Source of the DNA: Oegoconia quadripuncta
Taxonomy: Eukaryota > Arthropoda > Insecta > Lepidoptera > Autostichidae
NCBI GenBank assembly: GCA_949316235.1
Contig: OX438748.1
Coordinates: 8,621,001-8,685,000, forward strand
Reading direction: 5' to 3'
Length of the DNA stretch: 64,000 nucleotides
This document shows, piece by piece, positions 21,685-34,724 of the stretch (positions are counted from its first letter, which is position 1; every line of letters starts with the position of its first letter). The notes under the pieces were generated by a model that was not told the origin of the DNA, ran no database searches, and was given only the letters and a program-made list of their open reading frames with translations. The translations under genes and the position numbers were made by a program.

Positions 21685-24075
21685 TTTTGCGGTTTCCTTC
21701 ATACCTCCGGGATCGACCTACACATTTTTTTTTATATTTCCGACACATCAATTTTGGCAGAATTTCTATAGGCAGTATTAGCGCAATTCCAAATTCTATG
21801 GTCTTTATAGTATATGCTCTTCTATCGTTATCGATCACTCGATCGTGTTTCTTTCGTTGGGGACCACTCGAATTATTCTTTTGACATTCACCGCGATGCG
21901 AAAAATTTGCACGTTTAAAATAGCGCAATCAATTTCTAGGTTATTATGAGTTTTAGAGTACTAGTGAACATCAAATCAAACAAAAAGTATTAGGTAGGAA
22001 TGGTAGGTATGCTTTGAAGGTAGGTTCGTATCAATTTAAAACGCATACAATTTTATAGAATCGAAAGTGATGTGCAAAGCCATGTCTAAACTTGCCGACC
22101 GACCTTACTGAAGGACACTGAGACAAAGTAAAAGAAATATTTCTGAAAATAAGACTGCACAAAAGGAGATTTATAAGCGTACCTACTGGTACAATGGCCT
22201 ACGCGACGACGTGGGTCCGAAGCGCTCCAGTGTTGTTGCGAAAAACATTTTGCCGCTTAGGGAAATTGATTCGAAACCTTTGTTTGCATTGGCGCCTTTC
22301 GGTTACGTATCCTATTTTCACTAGTTCCTAACTTTCTCAGGAAAGGGTGAAACGTTTTGGGTGGTAATTTGTCGCTAAAATCCTTATTTATTGCAACAGA
22401 GAAGTTGGATCGGCCCCGGGGGCGAATTCGCAAAGTTTGCGCCTTTAACTTCGCTTCACTGAATACCGACACCTTGAGCACATATTGAGGTTGAATCCTC
22501 GTTTTCTTGTTTCACTTGAATTATGGTAGGATACTTTAATACAATTTGAGTGGAACTTTGTCGTCATGGCCATAGATTCCTGCTCGCGGGTCACAGTAGA
22601 TCATGAATTTGTGTTCAATAGAATAGAATCGATTCCGATAACGGCCACGGGGCGTCTGGGACAAAGTTGGACGCTAGTTTGTCGATATGGAAAATGGTTG
22701 GAACTGATTTGTGAGTCAGATCGTATTTAATATAGATTTGGATGTAATAGTTTGCAATAGTTTGCGGGAATTATGTGGGTTATCTATCGCTATATACGAG
22801 TAGAACCAAGAGTATAAAACTAGTTTTGTTTTTGATGCATTGTTTTTCATATTACTACTATGATGGATATTTTTTTGGTAGGTCTACCTAATAACATTTT
22901 TTCTCATGATCACTATTCTTTACCTTTTTTTCTTCTATGCATCCTGTGCATCTTGAATGTATGGGCGGAGCAAGTAACACGGTAGAATTTTGCTCCGAAA
23001 AAGAGGTAAAATGAAGTAAATGAATTTTCAAAAAGTAAGAAAACCACCTCATTCAGTATTATTTAGGGAGTAAATTTATAGATTTTGATATTGCCTCGGT
23101 AAAAATTAAAACTTGAAAAAATATGTGAGTATTTAGAAATGTTTTCTTCAGTTCTGTAAAATAAAATACTACATTACTGTTACATATGTACATAACGTTA
23201 CGATCTTTATCAATCAGTCAATCAAAGTTTAATGCTTGAAAGCGCATCCACTGTTCACCATTTTTACAAGCTTTTATTTAGCTTGCAATGTTTGTATCAG
23301 TGTTGCAAAATTTGTAAATCATTTTTCGACCACTTGCTTGGTATCTGATTGAGCTGAAATATAGCATGATGTAGGGACCGTAACTCCGTGATGGCAAATC
23401 GTAATTGTTGCCATGAGCACTTTCCATTACACATGATAACGAGGGTCTGAAGATGAAGCCAGAAGATTGCCACTGGGACTCCTTGATGGATTTTATGTTA
23501 CTCGTCTTTGCACTAGAATAATATTTGATAAGATGGAGTAATAAAAGCTTAATTTTAATATAGCAATCTTGTAAAGTACCATGTAATATTTTCAGTCAAA
23601 AAAATTACAAAATTAACATAAGAAACTGGTTATAAAGTTACTCAGATTCTCGGTGTTTTACGGAAGACAATCCTTTAGTTTTATAGCGGTTACTTCGGCC
23701 ATTTAATTGTAATTTACATTATACGCCATATAATTGTGCGAATTTAAAGAATTTACGTATCTACGTAAAAACGAAATTAGCTAAAACTGACTTTGCAATT
23801 CGCTATCTCAGTTTCGCAGCGAAATTATGCCTCGTTGCCTCTACAGCACAAAACAGTTGTTGGAAACTTTAATTGGAACTTCCAAATCGGGCCTCGGATC
23901 TCGGTTTCGGGCTTATTATATTCGGGATGTGTACCTACGACTTTTGCTGCCACATTTTCATACTCAAGAGCGACCAAAAGCGAAATATCAAGCCAATAAT
24001 CATATCTTTCAAATTGAATTTACTTTTGTAGTTAAATAGAAGTGCCATAAAGGCGAAAGCACTACTTATTTCTGC
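21685..24075. other. Intergenic, with a moderately GC-rich unique stretch at 22190-22480
   Basis: No gene was recognised. 22190-22480 has GC-richer, apparently unique sequence, but the minus-strand frame there (22257-22481) matches no family I know. The rest is AT-rich. Confidence 0.4.
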
Positions 24076-24079
24076 TATC

Positions 24080-24350
24080 TGACGGTACCTTACTATGCAA
24101 CATAATACATACACACATAACCTCACGACGTTTTTTGGGTATTCCAAACCTTAAAAGTTTAATACTTGAAGCAATAGCTATGGTTCGCCTTTCGAAATTT
24201 ACAGAAATGCACACGTGACAGTGGACGAACTCATCGCCGTTGAAACGTAAAAATCTATAAATGTTTTTTCGTGGAAAGTTCCATAGTCGCCTTTTACGAC
24301 AACGTGGAGGGTGAGCGGGTTCTGTTTTTTTTACGTGCCGAAACCATACA
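24080..24350 (-). repeat. Dispersed repeat (GTCGCCTTTTACGACA family)
   Basis: 'GAAATGCACACGTGACAGTG', 'TCATCGCCGTTGAAACG' and 'AGTCGCCTTTTACGACA' recur in the same order at 34420-34720 and in part at 36310-36440. Open frames on both strands lack protein motifs. Confidence 0.6.
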
Positions 24351-24884
24351 CCTATCCAATATACCTCTACTACAAGAAACCTTAAATGGAAAATTACGTT
24401 GTATTTACTAACATGAATAGGCTGTCCACTATATAAATTCAATTAGGTATGTGGGTGTGACCTTTCCTCGGGACAATATGTTGAGAATACCTATTAACGT
24501 GTTATTCATTTACATTACGGACCGAAAAATGTTACGTGATTGTATTTTACCCATTGAGGATGAAATCCTTTTGTTAATAACAATAGGGACAGTTCAATTT
24601 CAAATACGATTAGATCCGATTTGTGGGAAAGAAGAGAGATTTAAATTAAATAAAAAAATAATAAAAAAACCGTTAAAATAGGTACTTCAGTTATTTGGTC
24701 TCATTTTCAATTTTATACTTCTGGTTTTATAATGTTTTTTGTCGATTTATGTAAATGTTTCGGTGGTTCAATCATTTGTTCTGTTGTTAAACGTATATGA
24801 TAAATATTTCTTGACATTTATTAAGTCCAGTGATGCCAACCTGAGAGCTGAGATCTAAAAAATAACGTCTGTTGAAAGTTGTAT

Positions 24885-24929
24885 TCCAGTAAATCAGGGT
24901 ATATATCGTATATACCCTGATTTACTGGA
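24885..24929. repeat. 45-bp palindrome, 21-bp perfect arms
   Basis: TCCAGTAAATCAGGGTATAT(A) is followed by three bases (TCG) and then its exact reverse complement. No target duplication is evident and no other copy is seen in the window. Confidence 0.9.
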
Positions 24930-25094
24930 CCCTAATCACGATGATGAGTCGACCGCATGCAACCTGCAGTCAGGGTCGAGCGCGCACACTGCGGTCTCAG
25001 GTCACATTTGTGCAGTCAGTTTCATAATGTAGTTGTAACATAGGTACCTATCTCACGCATAAAACAGTTTCCTACCAATCGGCGTCGTATCACC

Positions 25095-25220
25095 CCGTTT
25101 CATCATCGTCAGCCAGTAATCATCCCACTGCAGGGATATAGGCCTTCCGTCGTATATGAGGGAGTATGCGGGCAAATGTGGGTTGGGGACTTCACATGCC
25201 TTTGAATTTTTATTTCCAGT
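25095..25220 (-). mobile_element. RTE-type LINE 3' end, minus strand
   Basis: The minus strand reads 'CAAAGGCATGTGAAGTCCCC', 'CATACTCCCTCATATACGAC' and 'CCTGCAGTGGGATGATTACT', ending in GATGATGA. This matches the element at 9780-9945. Confidence 0.75.
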
Positions 25221-25533
25221 CTTTGTCCAAATGTATGCGTAATGCGTAGTCCGATTTGATTGCGGTTTTTTATATGAAAGACCAAACGAAGAGACAGGTT
25301 CTTAGTCATGCTTGATGAAAATCGGTTAAACCGTTTCAAAGCTAAATTTTAGTGTATTTCGATAGTTTGAATGTTGAGGGTTTGAATTTCTTTTTATATT
25401 TAATATCCGGAGATACGTTCTCAGCCATGTTTGGGAAAATCAGTTACGCCGTTTCGAAGATATTTAGCTTTTAGCACTATCTTTTGGTCTAATCTATCTG
25501 GACGATATAATCATTTGTTAAATAATTAAATAA

Positions 25534-25650
25534 ACATTTTGAACACTTACACTAATCATCTAGTCCCAAACTAAGCAAAGCTTGTACTATGGATACTAGG
25601 TAACGGATAAACTTATACATACATATTTATATAAACATATATACATGACT
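25534..25650 (-). mobile_element. SINE group A, tail fragment
   Basis: 'ACTAATCATCTAGTCCCAAA', 'CTAAGCAAAGCTTGTACTAT' and 'GGTAACGGATAAAC' match the 3' half of the group A SINEs. The tRNA-like head is absent. Confidence 0.7.
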
Positions 25651-26599
25651 GAAATTTTTACAAATACAAATAATTTATTAGCAGGCTAACACGGTACAAT
25701 TCATTTTAGAACAAGCGTGTTGAGTCATCTAATGGCATGCAAATAGTTAAAAGTTAATTAAACATTATTCAAAATAGTCATCAAAATGTCATCACAATAA
25801 AAGTAAAATACAAATGTTAAGATATTTATACTAAGTCACAATGTCAAGATAGATCTAATTATTATTGCCGTTATTAAAATGCGATTACAATAAAAGTGAA
25901 TTACAAATGTCAAGATAATCAAATTGTATCATAGTCGAATAATACAATTAAACAGGCACAGCGAGGAACAACAATCAGAAAGCAACACGTAATATAAACC
26001 AAAACAACCGAAAATAATCAAATTATGTTATTGTATCTCTAAACTTAAATGTCGAGAAGTCTTTAACACTATAAAAACAGTTATTTTTGCTGGTTGGTTG
26101 GTTTTGCTGACAGGGTCGCTATCCTGTATACATCGGTTGTTTTGCCAATTAGTGGCGGTTCAATTATAGCTCCTAAGTATTTACTTAGGTATTCTGATCT
26201 GTTTAATATCAATGTCACACGACTGAAGAATTTCTTTAGTTAGTTTTAGTGTTAAATGTGATGTGATAGATGATATTGAACTTTCAGTTAACGACTTTCA
26301 AAGAAAGTTATTTATTACAAGCTTAGTTCGACCTTTTGTGAAAGTCGTACTCGAGTTACATAGATTCGTTAGAGTGGAACGAGTCACGAGTCAAAGTGAA
26401 AAAAGTTATTTTCTTAGATATGAAGGATGATGTTAAAAATTATTCTTGCAGGTATCCACATTAATTTACAAATCGGATAGTAAACTTTGTCTTCTTGTTT
26501 GTGTGTTACCTTCTCAGGATTAAACCTATGAACCGATCGTATTGAAAATTGGTAGAGAGGTAGCCTGAGACCTTGGGGACATACCCAATTCCATAGCTC

Positions 26600-26875
26600 A
26601 ATGTAAATAACATAAAGTTGACTAAACGGAGTTCGCGGGTTCGATGTTCAGTACTCGGTTTGGTTGGTGGTAAAGCATTTTTTTAAAAGTCCGCCTGGCC
26701 CGTAACTCCATCTTATTTAAATCTGGTCCCAAGCAATAATGTTGATAGAATTGTTGTGTTCCGGCTGTTTGAGATGAGATAGCCAGTCCCCCAAGTGGAT
26801 TAGGGGCTACGGGTGGGCACGCTTCCATCTTCGGCGTCATGACTGTGATCGAGGTTCAACGCTGTCCAAAGCATA
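26600..26875 (+). mobile_element. tRNA-derived SINE (group C), diverged
   Basis: The B box is CGGGTTCGATGTTC, then 'TACTCGGTTTGGTTGGTGGT', 'AAAGTCCGCCTGG', 'ATTGTTGTGTTCCGGCTGTT' and 'GAGATAGCCAGTCCCCCAAG'. Four other copies are in the window (31562, 35943, 48765, 58754). Confidence 0.75.
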
Positions 26876-26879
26876 AAAT

Positions 26880-29800
26880 TTCATCCTGAAAAGGTCTGCG
26901 ATAATAAGTTAGTATTTTATAATATTAGGTAAATTAGAAGGTAAGCTTAAAACTATACTTAAGTTTATAGGGTTAACTGAGTGAAACATTACACATTAAG
27001 TATGATCACATCTTTATTTCTGATAATATCTGTAGCTTTATACATTGATCAATTTCAGACTTTCGATTAGAACCCTCAACTCAACTATTGTAATAAAATA
27101 ATGTATAGAGTGGAATATTATTGTATCACTTGTAAAGTTACAATCAAAACTACTCACAGTATTTCAAACAACTTGTTCACTGTACGTCTTATCACTTCAG
27201 CAGTACGTGGTCGAATGCCCCTCTTTTGATGAACGCATGACTGAGTGACTGACCGAATGAATGAATTGGTGACGATTGGAATCAATGGCCAAGTGAATGG
27301 ATTTTGACTGTCTTTATAAATAATCATTTTTCAGCAGCCAAAACAATTCTTAAGAGGGTTTATAAGTAATACGTAGGTAGCTTTGATAGCGGTTATTTTG
27401 CAGAATTCACGATTATAAAAAAAGGGGCCGTTTTTATCAATCATTTGAAATTTTAGAAAATAACCGTAATGAAAGCTATTTAGGTATGATTTATAATTAC
27501 CTTTTAGGCTTTTCGTGTGTAGGTCAGAGCAATATCTGTGATTTATGCTGTATTTAAAACGAAATCTTAATTTATCCAATGCCACTGAATTGAAAATGAA
27601 ATATATCCTCTTAAAGCTAATAAGATAACAATAAGTTTGATAGTCTATTTAATTATTCTACAACTATACAACACATAATGTTGGAACACAACATTGGATT
27701 AGCCTAAGTACGAGGTGGTTGTTTACGTGGAATCAGGAGATAATGAGGTACATTGTACAACACTACATTAGCATTATACGGGGTGTGTCAATAATGAAGC
27801 CGGCCGCAACGTGTATTATACAGCCAAATAATCACGCTGGTAATTAAGCTCGATTGCACAACTAACAGCTCTAAACACGACAAGTAATTTCCGCTTGATT
27901 CGATCTATATGGGCTCGGTGTTACATTTGTATCCTTATGTTGTTAAAGTTCTTTGTTTTCTTCTCTTTTATAAAATAATAACCTACCACCTTCAACTCCA
28001 CAGTAAAAATCGTCCCATTAGAATAATCTTTACTTTAATTACATTTAGAATTTATATTTATTTATTAACATAAATTATAACATTTTATCTATAATTATTA
28101 TTGTAATTGCTATAAATACATTCTTTGGTGACAGTAACTACTCTGTTGGGGCGGACTGAAAAACAGCAGCTTTGCTGAGTTCGTACCCTTTCATCTCAAT
28201 TTTGTTTTGTTTTAATAAATAGTGTGTTAATTAATTTTGACAATTTTGGGATCTTTTGTCATACTTTTTATTTTATTTTTTAAATAATAATAACTACCCA
28301 ATAGATTGGGGTGCAATATCGGTAATTCATTTGAGGTGAGGTTAGTGGTGTCTCTATGAGTGAGGCGCGCGTTTTAGTGATCGTTCCACTTACTCAATCA
28401 CCTCACTCACTCATTCAGTCTCACCAATTATTAACTCTTTCTACCTTACACACTTCACCTCGGCTCCTGTTTGTCATCGATCGGTTCTATTCAATCGACT
28501 CACTCGTTCAATCATTTACCTCGGTCACATCACTCGCGCTCGCTCGTTCGTTTATATTCTATTAGAACACTAAATTGGGGTGAGGGGAATAATGAGATGA
28601 TTCAATGTTGAAATACCAGTAACTCTTTAATTTTTCTGCAACGAGGAACTTAAACGAGGTACCACATGAGTGAGGGACTCATGACTATTGGGATGGGAGG
28701 CTTATTTCCCATTCCCAAGAGACCAGCTGGATACCACCCTCTTATTTATTTAACCCCTGCATTGTTGTGGTCTGGTGTGTAAGTTAAAATAGCCAGTGAG
28801 ATGGCGCATGCCTTCTTAGTCTTCAATGTTTTTGCTATCGACTTGGTAAGAAGAAGAAGGTGACAACATATCTGTAATCAGTCTATTTGATGTCCAGAGT
28901 GTCGTCTTTATCTCTGGGGATAGTTAGAAGTGTCATGGCAATCAAGTCCTTTATACCATGACGCAAAGATATCATAATCCTTTATTTAGTAATGTGTAAT
29001 TTTCTGTCTGTTTGTCAATCCCAAAATTCTAAATAACTTCCAAAAGCAAAACAATCTATTAATGAAATACGCCTTACTGTTTATATAAGTAAATTAGTGT
29101 AGTACATTATTAAATATCTTATATAAATGATATTTAATGAAAGTACAAATTAGGCGGAGCTTCTCGCTAACAGAGATCTCTTCCATGCAGACCTATCAGT
29201 TCAGAATACAAAACAAAAACATAGAACTGTCCTTAGGAAGCCTTTCTATTCACTTTTATTTTACATTCAACGTCAATTTTCTACAACTACTTGTACTATC
29301 AGTACAATACAAGTTTATAATTTAAGTTCAAAGTTTAGTGTATTTCACCTATACACCCTCTTGTATTCATATTCAATACACCACAAGTACTCACCAAAGC
29401 AAACAACAGACCCGAAAGTTCACCAACATCCACACAAAAGGCAGCTGCTTTGTAGTTTTTGACGGGACTTTATAAACATTTTTGAATATTCCAGTTATGA
29501 GAGTCCCGGGGTAGACCGGGATTAGTGGGAACCCTGAGAAATGGTCGGGCGGAATTGGAAAAGTTGAGGCGGGACAAGGATTACTGTGTAGTATATTGGT
29601 ACAATGCGACATGTGCAAACTTCCATCGGAGAATACGTCACTGGAATACTGTCAAAGCTTTCATACTGTACTTCATTTTAATAAAGGATAGTGGTCAAAG
29701 TTAAAATGTGTAACGCGCATTCCCAACTAGAGTTCGACAGTTAAAATGAGAGCGATATTCAATAGTTATGTTTTTCCATATCCATTTTAACATAACATAT

Positions 29801-30460
29801 CTAGAACTATTCAAAGGGCAAAACGTTTATTCAGACGGTTTAACAATATTATGCCTTATCTACAATATATTCGAAATCAAAGTCAAAAATGTTTGTACAG
29901 GGTACAATATTTTTAATCTGACAATCTTAAATACGTAGTTGATTACGTAGAAGTTAATGAAGGGAACCGCTAAATTAACTTTTTCATGTGATAATTTCAC
30001 AAACAATTAGAAATTAACGATTTTCGACATTTTTTCCTTAATTGTGTTGTTAGAGCTTCCTATAGGCCAAACACTCTACCTCTAGCCGTACCAACGAAAA
30101 TGGTTCGTGACGGATGGACACACGGTTCCGTTTTCACCCTACAATGTCAAAGCGGTACTGACTGTTATTTTACATTCTATGTGAATACCTAAGTAATAAA
30201 AGGAGGGAAAAAGGTAGGTACCAAGAAACAAAGAAATCACTGAAGTTCTCGGTAGAAGCCGTAAAGAACCCAACCAGGGTAGACTTACTTAGTAATAGGA
30301 AATCTTTCGTGTAGACGGTAAAGAAGAGCGGTCTTACGATTCATGCAGATATATGAGAATATAGAAATACCTGTGTAAAATAATTTGAAGAAATACAAAA
30401 TTTTACACCAATCAAAAAACTATATATATATATTTCGCCTTGTTTTGTTAATTTCATCTA
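26880..30460. other. Intergenic sequence without a recognised gene
   Basis: AT-rich. 28330-28565 is rich in CACTCA/CATTCA motifs, which opens a spurious 69-codon frame. Around 29145-29185 a minus-strand scrap (GGAAGAGATCTCTGTTAGCG) resembles the hairpin LINE 3' end. 27770-27930 is unique and GC-richer, but no function can be assigned. Confidence 0.4.
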
Positions 30461-30464
30461 ATCT

Positions 30465-30665
30465 AACTAATATTATAAATGCGAAAAGTTGTTTGTTGCA
30501 CAATCACGGCGAAATGGATGAACGGATTTGGATGAAATTTGGTTTAATATGTAGAATATTTAATCTAGGGTAATAAAACATAAGATATTTTTTATTCCGA
30601 TAAAGTGAGTAGTTCCCGCGGGATAAACTTCCGCGATTAAAGGATTAAAGTAAAGCTAGTAATTT
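30465..30665 (+). repeat. Dispersed repeat ('TTATAAATGCGAAA...CCCGCGGG' type)
   Basis: 'AATATTATAAATGCGAAAAG', 'GGATGAACGGATTTGGATGA' and 'AGTAGTTCCCGCGGGATAAA' form a repeat that is abundant in Lepidoptera. A minus-strand copy is at 48925-49140. It is non-coding. Confidence 0.55.
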
Positions 30666-31385
30666 ACTAAAATTTTGTAAATTACTAAAATTATCTGTAA
30701 TACCTTTGTTTGCAAGTGTTATCAGTCAACAGCTTTGTCTTTGAATCGCCTTCCGTAGGAGGATTTTGCCATAATCGATACGTAGAGCAGGTGGGTTGGC
30801 GATTGCAGATTTTAGATAGCTTCCGCACCAATGATGCTGCTGCCCGTCACTGGTCAATGATGCTAAGCTCACTGCCCCGTAGTCGTCTTTTACTACACCC
30901 ACGGGAAGAGAGGGTAGGTCCTATTTTACTCTACCGATGGAAAGTTGGATAGCAGGTATTTTTCTAAACATTGATGCCTTTTACAATACTTTTTAAAATG
31001 TTGTGTCAATCCCCTTCTTTTGTAGGATATTATTCACAGCGTTCTCTCGCCGTGATAGTTATTATATATTCCACTTTAAGTTGAGAAGTGGAGGCGTATT
31101 TATCAAGAAGTCTTCCATTTTGTCCTACGAGTAGCTAAGCGGATGCAGTGAATTAACAGCGTTCTGTGTAACAAGGAGATTATTCAGCGAGCGGCACAAA
31201 CAAACTGGCCCTATTCTGTTGAATTATCTCTAGAGGGTTTCTTTATGACCTTCTGAATACAGTAGACAAGTATGACAAAGTAGGTATGTAAGTATTTACC
31301 TACCTACTTTATAGTCGTTCAAAAAGATAAAAAGATAATGTAAAAAAGGTTCCTGCTGATATCCACAACTTGACCTTTGATAACT

Positions 31386-32089
31386 ATACCGGAAGAGTTT
31401 TTTTTACCCTAAGGAAAAAAATAGGGATAGGTAAGTGAAGTAGGTAGAAGTAATAGATATTTTTTTTTTCAAAACCAACATCGGAGCCGCGCCGACTGGG
31501 GATTGATATACGACTGATGGGATTCGTAGGGTTCCTATCATGCGAAATTTATTTGGAACTATTTTTTTTTTATCCACAGCGGGTTGGCACTTGACCTCAA
31601 TCACACCTGATGTTATTTGAAGATGAGGCCGAAGGTGGTAGCGTACTGACCCGGAAACCCCATCTTATTTGGGGGACCGGCTATCTTATCTCTGACAACT
31701 GGAACACAACAATGCTATTAAACATTGCTGTTTGGCGGCAGATTTAGATAAGATGGTGGTAGCTAGCCACCAACCAAACCGAGTACTAAATATGTACCCC
31801 GCTGGGGATCGAACCCGCGTCCTCCGAAACGTAAACCCAATGTTGTTTAAATTGAGCCCCGGAAGCGGTTAAATTTGCTCTCATATTTTCTTCAAGTCTT
31901 TTTTTATTTATTTAATTTAATGGTGTAATTATGTGGAATACATAGGCTGCAAACGTGACGGTCAAATGACACAAAGCTTTATTCGATGATGGATTTCAAA
32001 AAAAATAATTAAATTACCTATGCCAATACATTCTATTTCACTAATATGGCCTTTTTTCTCCTTACGATAAAAAAACTCATCCGGTGTAT
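31386..32089. mobile_element. ATACCGGATGAG inverted-repeat element, copy 3, split by a SINE
   Basis: Terminal repeats at 31386 (ATACCGGAAGAGTTTTTTTT) and ending at 32089 (AAAAAAACTCATCCGGTGTA) flank the family interior. A group C SINE lies inside, between 'TTTGGAAC' and 'TGCTCTCATATTTT', which are adjacent in copy 4. Without the SINE the length is ~393 bp, like the others. Confidence 0.8.
31562..31872 (-). mobile_element. tRNA-derived SINE (group C), nested
   Basis: The minus strand reads from the head (GGTTTACGTTTCGGAGGACG, then GCGGGTTCGATCCCCAGCGG) through ACTCGGTTTGGTTGGTGGCT and TTGTTGTGTTCCAGTTGTCA to the AT tail. It is inserted in the inverted-repeat element at 31386-32089, so it is the younger of the two. 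Confidence 0.82.
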
Positions 32090-32094
32090 TCTAA

Positions 32095-33830
32095 AATATC
32101 GGATTACTTGGGTGATAAAAATGCATGGCTAGTAGATCCGCTGAGGGATTGCCGATTTGAAAGTTTTTTTTTCTTTGTTGCTATACTTTTGGAGGGAACT
32201 ATGTTATACCTACCAAAATTATTTTTATCTCTAAATGACACTCTCAATAGATATTTACGGCCAAAACGTCAACGCTAGGCAACTGTATGAAAACAGTGAT
32301 TTAAATATTTTGCAATACCTATTACCAATTGGTGAAGTGTTGTAACAATATGTTATGTCGTGTGTCGCTTTTTGAAAGTGATATAGGTCAGGGTATTCCA
32401 TTTTATTTTTAAAACTTTGTAAAATTATACAAGCGTAATACTCGTAGTTATAATTTTTATGTTCAGATCAAGTTCAATTACTAATAAATATTTGACCAAT
32501 AGACTAAATCGTCTTGTAGGTACATGCACAATAGTAAAGTAGGTAATAGTAATAATAAGTAATAAAAGTAGTGCACAGTAGTATAAGCACATATAAGGAT
32601 ATACTAAAAATTAAGAATCATACGAAGGTAGCATTTAGACTAATGAGGATATTATATTAAATTAAAAAACAGAGCTTATTATTAACAATATTTTTTATAA
32701 CTTAGTAGATGTTATAAACACATAAGATATATCCATATCAAACAAGTTTGAATTACTAATAAAACGAATAAATGACTCTTTTACTCTAGAGCTAAAGTAC
32801 GAAATACGTGTACAGTTCTTTTACTCGCATGCTGTTTTATACTTTTTAATACTTCAAACCTGTTTGGTTTGGATAAAATATGCGAGTATCAAATTGCAAC
32901 ATAGAGTTGCAATGATAATAAAATAAATGTAGTAGGTATATGGTTTTGTAAATTACGAATAAATTATTAAAATTTTATTACATACAAGTACCTATACACA
33001 TATATAAAATAAACATAAGGCTGAAATTAGCATACACAAAGGGCAAGCTTATCTCTGTAAACATCTTTTGAGCGCTCATCTACACTGTCAACGTACCTTA
33101 TGTGACATACTGTGACATTTACTACGGAACCCTAATACGTTACGGAAACTGTAATAATAACTGACCGAATTTGTAAATAACCCACGTCTATCTTTACTAA
33201 AAAAAAAAGAAAATGACAGTGGATGTTTTTACTTAGTTACCGCAACAACCCAAGGTAACATTTCTCTTCATTGAACTCTCATTGAATCCAGTTCAAAGAT
33301 AGCCGACGCTATCATTTTCCCCGCAAGTGTAAATGCTTCGCGTTATGCTCCTCACGCGTCGCTTGGTCGTCTGGTCACGTCCCCGAAAGGGGTGAGGCCG
33401 CGAATTCGCCGAAATTCGCCGAATTTCCGTAATGGCCGTCATCAGCCCGTCAGCTATCTCTACGCACCGGCTCGCCTGATCACTTCATTGCGATTCAACC
33501 CTCTCGCGCGCCCGAACATACAACTATATTATTTTCTAGATTAAGTTCTGGGGTGGAGTACGGTTACGCGTTGTAAATCACTTTAGAGGGATAAGTGGTA
33601 TTCTCGTATTCTATACGTTCATCAATATAATTTTACGAGCGATGGAATTCTTTTTATTTGTACGGAACAAAAGTGAGATATTTGAATGATTGGAATATGT
33701 ACCTGTAAGGCATGTGGAATTATCACTAGGTATATATTACCTACAACTATAACCAATATGTTGGAGACTGGCATCTTAGTCAGCCATCGTCTGTCATGTT
33801 GAAAGATTTTTCATACGTCTACGGTCTTTT
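32095..33830. other. Intergenic, AT-rich, with a GC-rich patch at 33290-33540
   Basis: No coding motifs were found. 33290-33540 (e.g. TCCCCGAAAGGGGTGAGGCC, CGAATTCGCCGAAATTCGCC) is clearly GC-richer than its surroundings and has no copy elsewhere in the window. It could be regulatory or an unrecognised first exon. Confidence 0.4.
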
Positions 33831-33837
33831 TACCCGA

Positions 33838-34000
33838 CAGCCCCAAAAAGGAGGGTAATGTTTTTAGAGTGTACGTATGTATGTAGATTTTTATGTTACG
33901 TATTGTAGCCTAAACGGCTCGACGGATTTTGTCGTTCGATTCATCTTGATCCGTAGAGTGTCATAGGATACATTTTATGGTAAAAAACATATAGTTAAAA
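33838..34000 (+). repeat. Dispersed repeat, paired with 37253-37410
   Basis: 'GAGGGTAATGTTTTTAGAGT', then a TGTATGTAGATTTTTATG stretch, 'GGCTCGACGGATTTTGTCGT' and 'GATACATTTTATGGTA' are matched at 37253-37410 by GAGGGTAATGTTTCACGAGT, CGCTTGACCGATTTTCAAGT and GATACATTTTATGGTA. It is non-coding. Confidence 0.6.
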
Positions 34001-34419
34001 CTATGTTAACCATTTTATGAAATGTAAGCCATATTTATAAAAGACTAAAAACATGGACATTTGTATATATTTTTTTAATATAACCATGTATGTAACAAGA
34101 TAGGAACTCCAACATCTACATATAAACCGATGAGGTTTCCGTAAGATGGAAAAGTAAAAGATTTGCAATTTTGTAATTTTTTTTTTGATCAATAGATTAA
34201 AATAAAATATATTTTGCTTGGTTGTACTCGTATAGGGGTGGGAGTTTTAGATATTTATCACATGACAGCGTTATTTAGATTATTTAATTTGTTATTACCG
34301 GGAGATGATTTTGTAAGCTAGTTTGTGTGGTTCGCATCACAATCTGCGGTGAGATTTCCAGCAGCCATGGACTTTCAAGCTATGACTATAAAGTTCGTAG
34401 TCGTTTGGTATCTCACCGT

Positions 34420-34720
34420 GAATTCCGATGCGAATTGTGCCCGTACTTTAAATATGTGCATAAAGTCACGACCTTTAGCCCAAATGGGATGGTTACAGAT
34501 ATCCCAAACATTAGCGTTTGGGTGTTCCTATCATTAAAAGTTTAATAACTTAAAATAACATCCACGAACAACCTAATAGAAATGCACATGTGACAGGGCG
34601 TGAGCCCATCGCCGTTGAAACTAGCAAGTCTGTAGATGTTGTTTGGCGGAGAATCCCTTAGTCGCCTTTTACGACATCCACGGGAAGAGACTTTACATGC
34701 CGAATCCACACGGCCCAAGA
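34420..34720 (-). repeat. Dispersed repeat (GTCGCCTTTTACGACA family), fullest copy
   Basis: 'GAAATGCACATGTGACAGGG', 'CCCATCGCCGTTGAAACTAG', 'CTTAGTCGCCTTTTACGACA' and 'TCCACGGGAAGAGAC' recur at 24080-24350 and in part elsewhere. Confidence 0.6.
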
Positions 34721-34724
34721 ATAA

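Noticed and set aside
22257..22481. 74-codon basic minus-strand frame
   Set aside because: No family motif, no splice or start context, and no evidence of conservation from the sequence alone.
28356..28565. 69-codon plus-strand frame
   Set aside because: It falls in CACTCA/CATTCA-rich low-complexity DNA, which explains the Ser/Leu/Thr-rich translation.
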